This document shows positions 19,842-27,895 of a stretch of DNA of 31,006 nucleotides, in pieces. The stretch's first letter is position 1. Each line of letters opens with the position of its first letter. The notes under the pieces are model-generated. The model had not been told where the DNA came from, searched no databases, and saw only the letters and a list, made by a program, of their open reading frames with translations. The position numbers and the translations under genes are program-made. Origin of the DNA: Treponema sp. (GTDB lineage: Bacteria; Spirochaetota; Spirochaetia; Treponematales; Breznakiellaceae); assembly GCA_009780285.1 (NCBI GenBank), contig WRAL01000002.1:1-31006 (forward strand), read 5' to 3'.

Positions 19842-20660
19842 ATGACGATCAAGGTAAGGCGAAAGGAAGGGCAAATGGCGGCGAGGCCGCCTAAAGCCGC
19901 CGCCGGAATCCCGCCGGGGCTGCGGATAGGAGAATGGGCAAGGGTCGTGAAGGCGCGCTCCGAGGACTGCTCGATAGACGTTATAACGGCCTCCGGCGCG
20001 TTCCTCAAGCATGTTCCGGTGGCAAGCCGGGAATGGTCGGCCCCGCTGGAGGGCGGCGGCCACTCCGGCGAGCGCGATCTGCCGCCCGTGAACGCGCGCG
20101 TCTTCGTGCTTATGCCGAGCCTTTCGTTTTCGGACTGCTTCGCGCTGCCGTTCTCCGGCCATTCCGTCATAGACAGGCCGGCGCCCTTTATGGACGCCGG
20201 AAAGGAGGGCGCGGTCGAAAGGATCGAGCCCAGCGGCTGGCGCTCGCGCTCGGATCGAGAAAGCGGATCGCGCAGGATCGAATCGCCGGACGGGAAAACG
20301 TTTCTGGACGTTAGCTACGAGGGCGGAGCCGGCGCGCTGGAACTGTCCCTGTTCGACGACGTGAAAATCACGGTCGGCGAGGGAAAGAGCGCCGTGATCG
20401 AAGCCTTCGACGCGACAATAGAGATCAAGAGCGGCTCCGCGTCGGTGAAAACGAAAAACCTGAAAATCGAGGCCGACGGCGAGCTTTCGGTGAAGACGAG
20501 CGGCCCGGCCACGATTCATTCCCCGAAGGCGAAAATCACCGGCGGGACGTTTGAGGTAGGCGGCTCCGTCGCGCCGACGGGATCGGGGCCGCTGTGCGCG
20601 CTGGCCTTCTGCGTCGCCACCGGCGCCCCGCAAACCGGCTCCGTCGCCACGGGCACCTAG
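19842..20660 (+). CDS. baseplate spike / membrane-puncturing protein (Gp45/gp5-like)
   Basis: 272 residues behind AGGAGGAAGG. Residues about 25-110 form an OB-like domain (GLRIGEWARVVKARSEDCSI, VFVLMPSLSFSDCFALPF). Then comes a beta-helix region of alternating strands (VIEAFDATIEIKSGSASVKT, LSVKTSGPATIHSPKAKITG). The C-terminal tip is Gly/Ala/Thr-rich (SGPLCALAFCVATGAPQTG), as in phage puncturing spikes that end in a capped needle. It trimerises at the centre of the baseplate and pierces the outer membrane. A Gram-negative-type host envelope would fit. Confidence 0.75.
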   Translation: MTIKVRRKEGQMAARPPKAAAGIPPGLRIGEWARVVKARSEDCSIDVITASGAFLKHVPVASREWSAPLEGGGHSGERDLPPVNARVFVLMPSLSFSDCFALPFSGHSVIDRPAPFMDAGKEGAVERIEPSGWRSRSDRESGSRRIESPDGKTFLDVSYEGGAGALELSLFDDVKITVGEGKSAVIEAFDATIEIKSGSASVKTKNLKIEADGELSVKTSGPATIHSPKAKITGGTFEVGGSVAPTGSGPLCALAFCVATGAPQTGSVATGT

Positions 20661-20672
20661 GAGGGCGGAATA

Positions 20673-20903
20673 ATGGCAATGAACGGAGACGCTCTGGGAA
20701 AGGCGATAGCGTCCGCGATAATGCACCCCGCCGCCCCGCCGGAGGCCAGGGAGCAGGTCGAAAAAATGTGGCAAAAGATCGGCGGCGCCATCATTGCCCA
20801 TTTGCAGGCCAATGCCGAGGTTACTATCAACGTTCCCATTACCGGCGCCAGCCCATCGGGGCCGGTAACCGGAACGGCCTCCGGCAAGGGAGGGCTGCTC
20901 TAG
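20673..20903 (+). CDS. small baseplate-region protein, unknown
   Basis: 76 residues behind GGAGGGCGG. A helical first half (EAREQVEKMWQKIGGAIIAH) is followed by a beta/Gly-rich tail (NAEVTINVPITGASPSGP). Proteins with this W-x-x-I-G-x-A-I-x-x-(Y/H)-x-x-x-N-A-E-V pattern recur beside spike and LysM baseplate genes of Mu-like phages, but their role is not known to me. Its stop TAG overlaps the GTG of the next gene by one base, so the two are coupled. Confidence 0.6.
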   Translation: MAMNGDALGKAIASAIMHPAAPPEAREQVEKMWQKIGGAIIAHLQANAEVTINVPITGASPSGPVTGTASGKGGLL

Positions 20904-22600
20904 TGCCCGCTCTTGAAACCCATCTCGCCAACGTCGCGGGCAACCGCCGCCTTTTTCTCAAGGCCTACCTTATAGAATTCTACGCATCAAGCGAGAGCGC
21001 GCCGGACGACGTGTTCACCTTCTCGCTCCCGCCGGAAAGCGAGGAGATCAAGTACGGCCAGCGCAAGACGGAAACGAAAACCTTTGGCGGGCTGCACGTG
21101 GACGAGTACGGCATGGACGCGGCGAGCATAACCCTTTCCGGCTCCACGGTGAACCAGTCGCTAAAGATGATTTTCGGAGGCACCAAGCCGGACAAATGGC
21201 TCTCCGGCGAGGAGGAAATGTACTACTTCCGCGACCTCCTGCAAAGGTACCGCTCCATTGACAGCCTTCAAAAGCCCGCCAGGGGCAAAATCATGGTCTA
21301 CGATCTTTCCAAGTACGCCACCGGCTCCGAGAGCGGAGGGAGCGGCGCGTACAACAGAATAGAAAGCTACTGGCGCGCCTTCCCCGGCGAGCTAAAGATA
21401 AGCCGCTCCAAGGAACGGCCCTTTGCCTACAAATACACCTGGGAGTTCACCGGCGTCTGCATGAGGGACGCGCGCGAGTTTCGTTCCCGCGCGGAGCCCC
21501 CGCCCCCGGACCTGGTACGGCTGGACGTTATAGACCGCAGGATGGACGCCCTGCTCGCCGCAAAGGATTTAGCGGATGGGGCGGCGGCTCGCGCGAACGA
21601 GGTCAATCAGGAAATAGCGAAGGTAAGCGAGCTTTTGCGAACGCTCGGGAACGTCACGGCCTATTGCGCCGGCGTCGCCACGGGGATAGTCGTTTCGGCG
21701 GGGGAAGCCGGGGCCTCCGTTATAGACGGCGCGGCCCGTGCCGTGAGCGGCGCCGCCGCGGTGGCCGGGCTTCCGCTCGCGTTGGCGGAGGCGGCTCTGA
21801 GCATCGGCGTGAACCTTCAGAACGCCACCGGAAGGCTCCACGCGGCGATAATGGAATTCGTCGGCGCGCTTCGATCCTCGATGGATGGCAGCTCCTACGC
21901 GGAGGCATGGGACAGGGCGGAAATGGCGATTTTCAGCATGGAGAGCGCGGCCAACGAGCTTGTCGCCGCCGCGAAGTCGTCCGCCGTTCCGGAGGCCGGA
22001 GCCGGGGCGAACCGCGTGACTCTTTCCTACGGCCACGCGAGCGTTGCGCTCAAGTCATCTGACACCTTCGAATCCCTGGCCGCCGAGCACCTGGGCGATC
22101 CGGAGCGGGCCATCGACATAGCGGCTTTCAACGGCGCGGCCTCCGTGGACGACCTTCCGGTCGGCGCCGCCGTCAAAATCCCGACGAGCGGTCGCTCGGC
22201 GAGTCTTTCGGACAACCGCGTGTACGCCCGGAGGGGGGACAGGGACAACTACGGGCGCGACATCCTGCTGGACGAAAACGGCATGATCGCGGCGACGGCC
22301 TCGGGCGACTACGCCCTTGTCGGCGGGCCGCGTAACCTCGCGCAGGCCGTGCTTCTGCGCCTTCGCGAAAGCGCGGCTCGGCGCCTTCGGCTGGTGGCTT
22401 ACGGGCTGCGCTCCGGCGTGGCCGATCCGACGGCGGGAACCGCCTACGTTTTGGCCTCAATCGATCTGACCGTCCTGGGCGATCCGCGCGTCCGCTCGGT
22501 GGACGCCATGCGCTTTGCCGGAAAGGGGGATTTCCTGAACGTCGAGGTCGAGTACAGCGACGTGAACGGGAGCGACGGCGCCGCCGCAGGGAGGGTATAA
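20903..22600 (+). CDS. baseplate protein: N-terminal tail domain, LysM, and gp25/DUF2634-like wedge domain
   Basis: 565 residues from GTG 20903, preceded by AAGGGAGGG. The frame is open to the left, but that part overlaps other genes. Residues 1 to about 140 carry a beta-rich domain (YLIEFYASSESAPDDVFTFS) typical of XkdP/gp53-type baseplate proteins. An Ala-rich helical stretch lies at about 220-380, and a LysM motif (SDTFESLAAEHLGDPERAID) at about 386-430 probably binds peptidoglycan-like structures. The last 115 residues (DNYGRDILLDENGMIAA; AQAVLLRLRESAARRLR) fit the gp25-like/DUF2634 wedge domain, usually a separate gene. So this looks like a fusion. The baseplate J gene starts at the next base. 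Confidence 0.65.
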   Translation: MPALETHLANVAGNRRLFLKAYLIEFYASSESAPDDVFTFSLPPESEEIKYGQRKTETKTFGGLHVDEYGMDAASITLSGSTVNQSLKMIFGGTKPDKWLSGEEEMYYFRDLLQRYRSIDSLQKPARGKIMVYDLSKYATGSESGGSGAYNRIESYWRAFPGELKISRSKERPFAYKYTWEFTGVCMRDAREFRSRAEPPPPDLVRLDVIDRRMDALLAAKDLADGAAARANEVNQEIAKVSELLRTLGNVTAYCAGVATGIVVSAGEAGASVIDGAARAVSGAAAVAGLPLALAEAALSIGVNLQNATGRLHAAIMEFVGALRSSMDGSSYAEAWDRAEMAIFSMESAANELVAAAKSSAVPEAGAGANRVTLSYGHASVALKSSDTFESLAAEHLGDPERAIDIAAFNGAASVDDLPVGAAVKIPTSGRSASLSDNRVYARRGDRDNYGRDILLDENGMIAATASGDYALVGGPRNLAQAVLLRLRESAARRLRLVAYGLRSGVADPTAGTAYVLASIDLTVLGDPRVRSVDAMRFAGKGDFLNVEVEYSDVNGSDGAAAGRV

Positions 22601-23665
22601 GTGGAAATCAAGACGTTCCAGCAAATCTACACCGACATGATCAACCATTCGATAGCGCGGCAGGACAGGCTGACCGACTTTAACGACGGCAGCGTTCTCT
22701 GCTCGCAATTCGAGGCTTTCGCGCGGGAGATCGCGATGGCCTACGTGGCCTGCCGCGTAGGATACCGCTCGCACCTGCGCTCGCTGCCCATGTCCGTTTT
22801 CGGCTTCGACATGCTTGGAGGGGAAAGGGCCGGGGCGCGGGTCGTGTTTTCAAGATCGAAGCCCTTCTCTCACGAGACGATGATACCGGCCGGGACGCTT
22901 GTTTCCGGCGGGGGCATGATCTTCGCGACCTCGGCCGCCGTGACGATTCCTTCAGGAGCGACGGCCTCGCCGCCAGTGCCGGCCATCGCCGAACGGGTCG
23001 GGGAGGAAGGGAACGTGGGAGCGGGCGAGATTGGAGCCATAGTCTCGATCCTTCCGGAGGACGTGACCGGCGTATCCAACCAGGAGCCGGCGGCCGGCGG
23101 AAAAAGCGCCGAGGACTGGGCCGCGTACATGGATCGCTTTGGCGACTATATCCTGGGCCTACAGCGAACGAACGCCTCCGGCTTCCTCTCCGGCCTGCGC
23201 GGGTCGGGCCTGACGCGATCCATCGGCATGGTCGAGCATTTCCCGCCGCTTGAAGGAATCTGGAACATGACGCTGTACCTTGAGGACGGCTCCGGCGCCA
23301 TGAAGGACGAGGACATGGAGCGCGCAAGGCTCCTTATGGAGGGCTACAGGTCCCCCGGCGTGCTCATTCGTTACCTTCCGCCGGATATGGTGGGGGTGTC
23401 CATCAAGGCTGTCGTCAGCGCGGATCGCGACGCCGCCTCCGCCGTGGATTCCGCCTTTATCGCGACTCAGGCGGCCCAGGCCCTGCGGGATTTCGTAAAC
23501 GCGCGCAGGATAGGCGAGCCGGTTCTTCGCTCCGATCTCATCGTCGAGCTAAGGCGCCTGCCGATCCTGAGCAACGCCGCCGTGATCGAGCCGGCGGCGG
23601 ACGTCGCGATAGAGCCGCATCAGATCGCCCGCTGCGCCAGCGTGGAAGTGGAGACCGCCGAATGA
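22601..23665 (+). CDS. baseplate assembly protein J-like
   Basis: 354 residues from a GTG directly after the previous TAA. GSVLCSQFEAFAREIAMAY (about 32-50) and the beta-rich middle (IPAGTLVSGGGMIFATS; VGAGEIGAIVSIL) match the baseplate J (gpJ/gp47-type) family, as does ESAEDWAAYMDRFGDYILGL-like sequence at about 165-185. The C terminus has the usual FVNARRIGEPVLRSDLI and pairs of short strands. It forms the wedge periphery that connects hub and fibres. The stop overlaps the next start (ATGA). Confidence 0.8.
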   Translation: MEIKTFQQIYTDMINHSIARQDRLTDFNDGSVLCSQFEAFAREIAMAYVACRVGYRSHLRSLPMSVFGFDMLGGERAGARVVFSRSKPFSHETMIPAGTLVSGGGMIFATSAAVTIPSGATASPPVPAIAERVGEEGNVGAGEIGAIVSILPEDVTGVSNQEPAAGGKSAEDWAAYMDRFGDYILGLQRTNASGFLSGLRGSGLTRSIGMVEHFPPLEGIWNMTLYLEDGSGAMKDEDMERARLLMEGYRSPGVLIRYLPPDMVGVSIKAVVSADRDAASAVDSAFIATQAAQALRDFVNARRIGEPVLRSDLIVELRRLPILSNAAVIEPAADVAIEPHQIARCASVEVETAE

Positions 23666-24762
23666 GCCTCGCCCTTGGAACGCGCCTGCTGGACAACCTG
23701 GCCGGGGGGCTTAGGCCGGACGACCCGGCGATCCGGGCGCTATTGGCCGACGGCTCAGGCGGAGGGGCCGTCGAGCGCGAGCTTGCGAGGCTGGCCCTCT
23801 TCATCGACTACCGCACTCGCACGGACGACGCGCGGGATCATCGCGACGACACGCTTGAGGCGCTGGCCGGCCTTTTCGCCAGGATGCGCCGCCGCCCCAA
23901 CGAAAGCGATTCGGTGCTCCTTCGCCGCCTGCTGGCGCTTACCGAGCGCGGCGGCGACAGAATTTGGGGAACGGCCGGAAACCTTAAAAGCGTGTTCGAG
24001 GCGTACTTCAGCGGGGTGCGCTGCTACGTCGCCGAAGGAACGGGACGGGAAAGCCTGCTCGCCGACGGCGACTTCGAGGAATCCTCCGACGAATGGGCGC
24101 TTTCCGGAGGCGCGACGATTTCCGCCTCCGCGCGCTTTTCCGGAAAGCGCGGCCTGTTGTTCGCCGGCTCGGGGCAGGAGCGCTGCGAGCAAAGGCTGGA
24201 CAGGCCGCTTCCCGCCGGGGCCTACGCGCTCTGCTTTTTTCTGAAGGGAAAATGCGCGGTGGAGATCGAAAGCGACGGCCTGCGCTGGGACGCCTGCGAG
24301 CAAAGGCATTCGGGCCCGCGCGCGCTCCAGTGGACGCCGGAAAGGACGCTCAACGTCCGCGAATGCCCGGACGAATGGGGCTGCGCCCGCTGCCTGATAC
24401 TTTTGCCGAAGGACGCTCCGGAGCTTTCGATCAGCTTTGTCGGCGTCGCCGGCGAGCGCGCGATGATCGACTACGCGCGTCTTTTCGAGAAGCCGCCGAA
24501 CCCTTCGTACACGCTGGTTTTCCAGTACGAGGGCTACGCTGCCGGCGAGACGACGCTGCGCCTGGCCGAAGGGCGGGACGACCCCATACCGGGGAAGGAA
24601 TACGAGGGCCGCGGGCACTTCGACGAGTCTTTCATCGTCGGGCCGCAAAGCGTTTCCGGAAGCCGCGCGTTTCTTGATCTGCTTGACGTGGTGCGGCCAC
24701 GGGGCATAGAGGTTCACTCCGAATTCGTGGGGAGGGAAGAAGGAATGGAGGGAGAGGAATGA
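23662..24762 (+). CDS. tail protein at the gpI position with a carbohydrate-binding-like middle domain
   Basis: 366 residues, start overlapping the J stop. The first 120 residues are helical and Arg/Leu-rich (DDTLEALAGLFARMRRRPNE), as in gpI/YmfQ-type proteins that join baseplate J to fibres. From about 133, LLADGDFEESSDEWALSGG and the following strands look like a beta-sandwich of the carbohydrate-binding CBM4/9 kind. The C-terminal 70 residues (SYTLVFQYEGYAAGETTLRL) return to a mixed fold. A sugar-binding domain here suggests contact with host surface glycans. The identification is by position plus pattern. Confidence 0.6.
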   Translation: MSLALGTRLLDNLAGGLRPDDPAIRALLADGSGGGAVERELARLALFIDYRTRTDDARDHRDDTLEALAGLFARMRRRPNESDSVLLRRLLALTERGGDRIWGTAGNLKSVFEAYFSGVRCYVAEGTGRESLLADGDFEESSDEWALSGGATISASARFSGKRGLLFAGSGQERCEQRLDRPLPAGAYALCFFLKGKCAVEIESDGLRWDACEQRHSGPRALQWTPERTLNVRECPDEWGCARCLILLPKDAPELSISFVGVAGERAMIDYARLFEKPPNPSYTLVFQYEGYAAGETTLRLAEGRDDPIPGKEYEGRGHFDESFIVGPQSVSGSRAFLDLLDVVRPRGIEVHSEFVGREEGMEGEE

Positions 24763-26891
24763 CAAGGGAAGAAATTTCGACGGCCCGAGTGGAGCCGCAC
24801 GAGATCGCCAAAAGCGATGATTTCGAGCACGGGTTTCAGAGCGCGGCGCGAAACGCCGCCGCGATGGAAAGGATAATGGTAAGCTCCGAGTCCCACTACC
24901 TGCTTGGCGGCGAGGCCGAGGCGGTTCCGGGAAAGATGGCCCTGTCCTTCGGCCCGTTTTGGGCGAACGGCCCCGGAATAGCCTTGCCGGCGCATCTGTC
25001 CGAGGCGTCGCCCCCCGTGGAGCTTTCCCCGGCCAAAACGCTTCCCAGGCTGGACACCGCGCAGGCGCGGGGAATTTTCGAGGACTTCGACCGCCAAAGG
25101 CGCGCCTTCTTCGATCCGGAAATTAAGTCCGTCGCCTACCAAAGCATAGACACGAAGAGCCGGCTTGTCGCCCAGATAGCGATAAAGCAGGGCGAGGAAG
25201 GATCGCTTAGGGCGCCCGACGCCGACGAGGGCTGGATCAAGATAGCCGAAATAGCCGTCGCGCCGAGCGCCGCCTCGCTCAAGCAGCAGGACATTCGGGG
25301 AATCACGGCCCGGCGCGACGGCGAGGAAAACAGCCTCTGGACGGCGCAGAAGTCCAGGACGTTCAGGCTTCGCGGCGTCGCGTCCCTCGTCGCGGATATG
25401 CTTGACGAGGCCGACGCCCGGCAGAAGACGCTCGACGCGGCCAAGGCATACGCCGACGCGAAGGCCAGCAGCGCCACGCCGCTCATGGACGGGGCGGCGA
25501 CGGCGGGATCGTCCGGGCAGTACGCGCGCGGCGATCACCGGCACCCTGTGGACACGAGCAGGGCGTCGACCTCGGCTGCCACCGAATCTGCGGCGGGCCT
25601 TATGAGCGCAGCGGACAAGGTAAAGCTAAACGGGGTGGCTTCCGGCGCGACGGCGAATGCGCCCAGCGCGGCCACGCCGCTAATGGACGGCGCGGGGGCG
25701 GTTGGAACGTCAGCGCAGTACGCGCGCGGAGATCATAGGCACCCCGTGGACACGAGCAGGGCGTCGACCTCGGCTGCCACCGAATCTACGGCTGGCCTTA
25801 TGAGCGCGGCGGACAAAGTCAAGTTGGACGGGGTTGTTTCGACATGGGCCACTATCGCAACAGGTGCTCTACACTCGCTCGGCATCCGCTCCGACGGCAC
25901 GCTTTGGTCATGGGGGAGTAACTCAAATGGGCAGCTCGGCAGACCATCGAGTGCCGATCGCGTTCCTAGGCGGGTGGGAAGCGCCAGCGACTGGATCGCG
26001 GTTGCGGCGGGTTTTTCTCACGGGCTAGGCATCCGTGCCGACGGATCGCTTTGGGCGTGGGGGAATAACGGAAATGGGCAGCTCGGCGACGGCACGACTA
26101 CGCAGCGCGGCACTCCTACGCGAATAGGAAGCCCATCCGACTGGGTAGCCGTGTTCGCGGGCCAGTATTGCTCGTTCGGCATCCGCGCTAACGGCACGCT
26201 TTGGGCATGGGGATACAACGCTAATAACCAGCTCGGCGACGGCACGATTACGCAGCGCAGCACTCCTACGCAAGTAGGAACGGCCAGCGACTGGGTAGCG
26301 GTTGCAGCAGGCGAGGCACACTCATTCGGCATCCGCGCCAACGGCACGCTTTGGGGGTGGGGAATCAACACTTATAACCAGCTCGGCGACGGCACGACTA
26401 CGCAGCGCAGCACTCCTACGCAAGTAGGAACGGCCAGCGACTGGGCAGCGGTTGCAGCAGGTGCTCTACACTCGCTCGGCATCCGCTCCGACGGCACGCT
26501 TTGGGCATGGGGATACAACCAAGACGGCTTTCTCGGCGACGGAACGAGTACGCGTCGTACCACTCCAACGCGAATAGGAAATGCGTCCGATTGGGTAGCG
26601 GTTGCAGCTGGTTATATGTTTTCGCTCGGCATCCGCTCCAACGGCACGCTTTGGGCATGGGGATACAACACAAACGGCATTTTCGGCGACGGAACGACTA
26701 CGCAGCGCAGCACTCCGACGAGATCACGCCTGCCGTTTTTGTGGAAAAATATTGTAAGTTCATCCCAGGCTGCCTTCGGCATAAGGTACGACGACACTTT
26801 ATGGGCATGGGGGAACAACCAAGAAGGTTCTCTAGGCGACGGTACCACGACGACACGCCTTAGACCCGTAAGGGTCAAGGAGGCGGCATAA
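24759..26891 (+). CDS. tail fibre with a seven-bladed RCC1 propeller
   Basis: 710 residues, start overlapping the previous stop. Residues 1 to about 220 form the baseplate-attachment part, ending in a helical stalk (QKTLDAAKAYADAKA). Two copies of the phage fibre linker YARGDHRHPVDTSRA/GLMSAADKVKLNGV follow (about 239-361), a motif shared by Mu-like and other fibres. Residues about 363-709 are seven RCC1-type repeats of about 49 residues (WxAVAAG-x-HSLGIRSDGTLWAWG, then NQLGDGTTTQRSTPTxxG); the last is divergent, which would close a propeller. RCC1 is best known from eukaryotic and secreted proteins. Here the propeller replaces the usual receptor-binding tip and probably binds the host surface. 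Confidence 0.85.
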   Translation: MTREEISTARVEPHEIAKSDDFEHGFQSAARNAAAMERIMVSSESHYLLGGEAEAVPGKMALSFGPFWANGPGIALPAHLSEASPPVELSPAKTLPRLDTAQARGIFEDFDRQRRAFFDPEIKSVAYQSIDTKSRLVAQIAIKQGEEGSLRAPDADEGWIKIAEIAVAPSAASLKQQDIRGITARRDGEENSLWTAQKSRTFRLRGVASLVADMLDEADARQKTLDAAKAYADAKASSATPLMDGAATAGSSGQYARGDHRHPVDTSRASTSAATESAAGLMSAADKVKLNGVASGATANAPSAATPLMDGAGAVGTSAQYARGDHRHPVDTSRASTSAATESTAGLMSAADKVKLDGVVSTWATIATGALHSLGIRSDGTLWSWGSNSNGQLGRPSSADRVPRRVGSASDWIAVAAGFSHGLGIRADGSLWAWGNNGNGQLGDGTTTQRGTPTRIGSPSDWVAVFAGQYCSFGIRANGTLWAWGYNANNQLGDGTITQRSTPTQVGTASDWVAVAAGEAHSFGIRANGTLWGWGINTYNQLGDGTTTQRSTPTQVGTASDWAAVAAGALHSLGIRSDGTLWAWGYNQDGFLGDGTSTRRTTPTRIGNASDWVAVAAGYMFSLGIRSNGTLWAWGYNTNGIFGDGTTTQRSTPTRSRLPFLWKNIVSSSQAAFGIRYDDTLWAWGNNQEGSLGDGTTTTRLRPVRVKEAA
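25473..25840 (+). repeat. two fibre linker repeats, 198-bp period
   Basis: Unit 1 is 25473-25670; unit 2 starts at 25671 and runs to about 25840. Both contain GGATCATAGGCACC-like DNA for GDHRHP and an identical stretch starting GTGGACACGAGCAGG. Confidence 0.8.
25845..26885 (+). repeat. seven RCC1 repeats of about 147 bp
   Basis: Tandem in-frame repeats. Six share long near-identical blocks such as GGCACGCTTTGGGCATGGGG; the seventh is diverged. Differences cluster in the loop after W(A/G)WG (NANNQLG, NTYNQLG, NQDGFLG, NTNGIFG). Confidence 0.85.
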
Positions 26892-26952
26892 CCGTGAATG
26901 CGGTTAGCAATAAATTGGAAACGGCGGGAAAGGCCGCCGAAGGAGAATGAAA

Positions 26953-27144
26953 ATGAAAGCGACGTTTTTCAAGGATGGAAGGTTTTATATGTCGGTGGAG
27001 GAGGAATCCTTCGCCGATATCAACGGCTTCCTAAGGCGCAACGGCTGGACGACGAAGCCGGCGGCAGAGGCGGATTTCCCGCTCGCCGTTTTCGACGGAT
27101 CGGGCGAGGAGTTAGAGGTAAGGCTGGACAGCCGCGCGCAGTAG
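26953..27144 (+). CDS. small protein of unknown function
   Basis: 63 residues. Of two nearby ATGs I chose 26953, because AGGAG at 26941-26945 is seven bases before it and only one base from the ATG at 26947. The protein is a compact alpha/beta domain (FFKDGRFYMSVEEESFADI) with an acidic surface. It sits between the fibre gene and the membrane protein, where phages often carry fibre chaperones or assembly factors. There is no family match I can state. Confidence 0.65.
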   Translation: MKATFFKDGRFYMSVEEESFADINGFLRRNGWTTKPAAEADFPLAVFDGSGEELEVRLDSRAQ

Positions 27145-27160
27145 GCGGCGGGAGGGGACA

Positions 27161-27895
27161 ATGGGAGACTACCAGGTAAGGGCGGATCTGGCCGCCATGC
27201 CAATCGAGAACATGGCGCTTATGTTCGGCGGGATAATCCTGCTGATAATCCTGCTGGCGGCGCTGCTGTTTCTTTTCGTGAAGCGGCTGGGGGTCCGGGG
27301 GGGGATAGGCTCGCTTCGGATCGGATCGGAATGCGCCAGCTCCGAGTATCACATGAACCGCAAGATCGACGAGATCGACCGGGAGTGCAAGGGCAACATG
27401 CGCCGCCACCTGGGGCCGGTCAAAAACCGCGTCGGCATCGCGCTTTCCCGCGTCGCCTCCTGCGCGCACCCGCGCCTGGCGATCTCCACCTTCATCACGC
27501 TGCCCTTGGGCGAGTGCATTAGCAACAACCACTTCACGACGGAATTCCAGCCGGAAAACTACGGCGAGTACCGCCGCCGCGTGATCGCGCTGGCGCGGGA
27601 CGAGTACGAGGGCATGGCGCGGGCGGACAAGCCGCGCGGCTGCCCGCAGCAGGCCCTTCCGGAGTGGTCGGAAATCGGCGCCGAGATCGAGGCCTGCGTG
27701 GTCGGATGGCTGATGGAGGCGGGGCGCGAGACGATCAGGGCCTGCAAGAAGAAGATCGCGGTCTACGACGAGTTCAAGCGCTATTTCGAGGAGGCAAAGG
27801 ATTCGTTCCGCTCAGGGATCGCGCGGAAGTGCATGGACAAGAACGAAAGGTACATCGTGGCGATTGAGGCGATGCTGCGAGGCGGAGGGGCTTAA
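27161..27895 (+). CDS. single-pass membrane protein, unknown
   Basis: 244 residues behind GGCGGGAGGGG. One strong transmembrane segment at about 18-41 (MALMFGGIILLIILLAALLF) is followed by a Lys/Arg stop signal (VKRLGVR), so the 200-residue C-terminal domain is probably cytoplasmic. That domain is helical and charged, with several Cys (SECASSEYHMNRKIDEID; FRSGIARKCMDKNERY). The stop overlaps the next start (TAATG). Its position at the head of the lysis cluster suggests a lysis or inhibition role, but I do not recognise the family. Confidence 0.7.
   Translation: MGDYQVRADLAAMPIENMALMFGGIILLIILLAALLFLFVKRLGVRGGIGSLRIGSECASSEYHMNRKIDEIDRECKGNMRRHLGPVKNRVGIALSRVASCAHPRLAISTFITLPLGECISNNHFTTEFQPENYGEYRRRVIALARDEYEGMARADKPRGCPQQALPEWSEIGAEIEACVVGWLMEAGRETIRACKKKIAVYDEFKRYFEEAKDSFRSGIARKCMDKNERYIVAIEAMLRGGGA

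Noticed and set aside
18540..20801. 753-codon open frame on the minus strand opposite hub, spike and baseplate genes
   Set aside because: It is antisense to clearly recognisable baseplate genes, is rich in Arg/Gly/His/Val with no domain, and lacks its own ribosome binding site. Long antisense frames are expected in GC-rich coding DNA.
25845..26885. RCC1 repeats as a diversity-generating retroelement target
   Set aside because: No reverse transcriptase or template repeat is present in the window, and the differences are not restricted to adenine-derived changes as far as I can see.
26889..26906. Six-base hairpin TAACCG/CGGTTA over the fibre stop codon as a terminator
   Set aside because: The stem is short and AT-containing and no T run follows.
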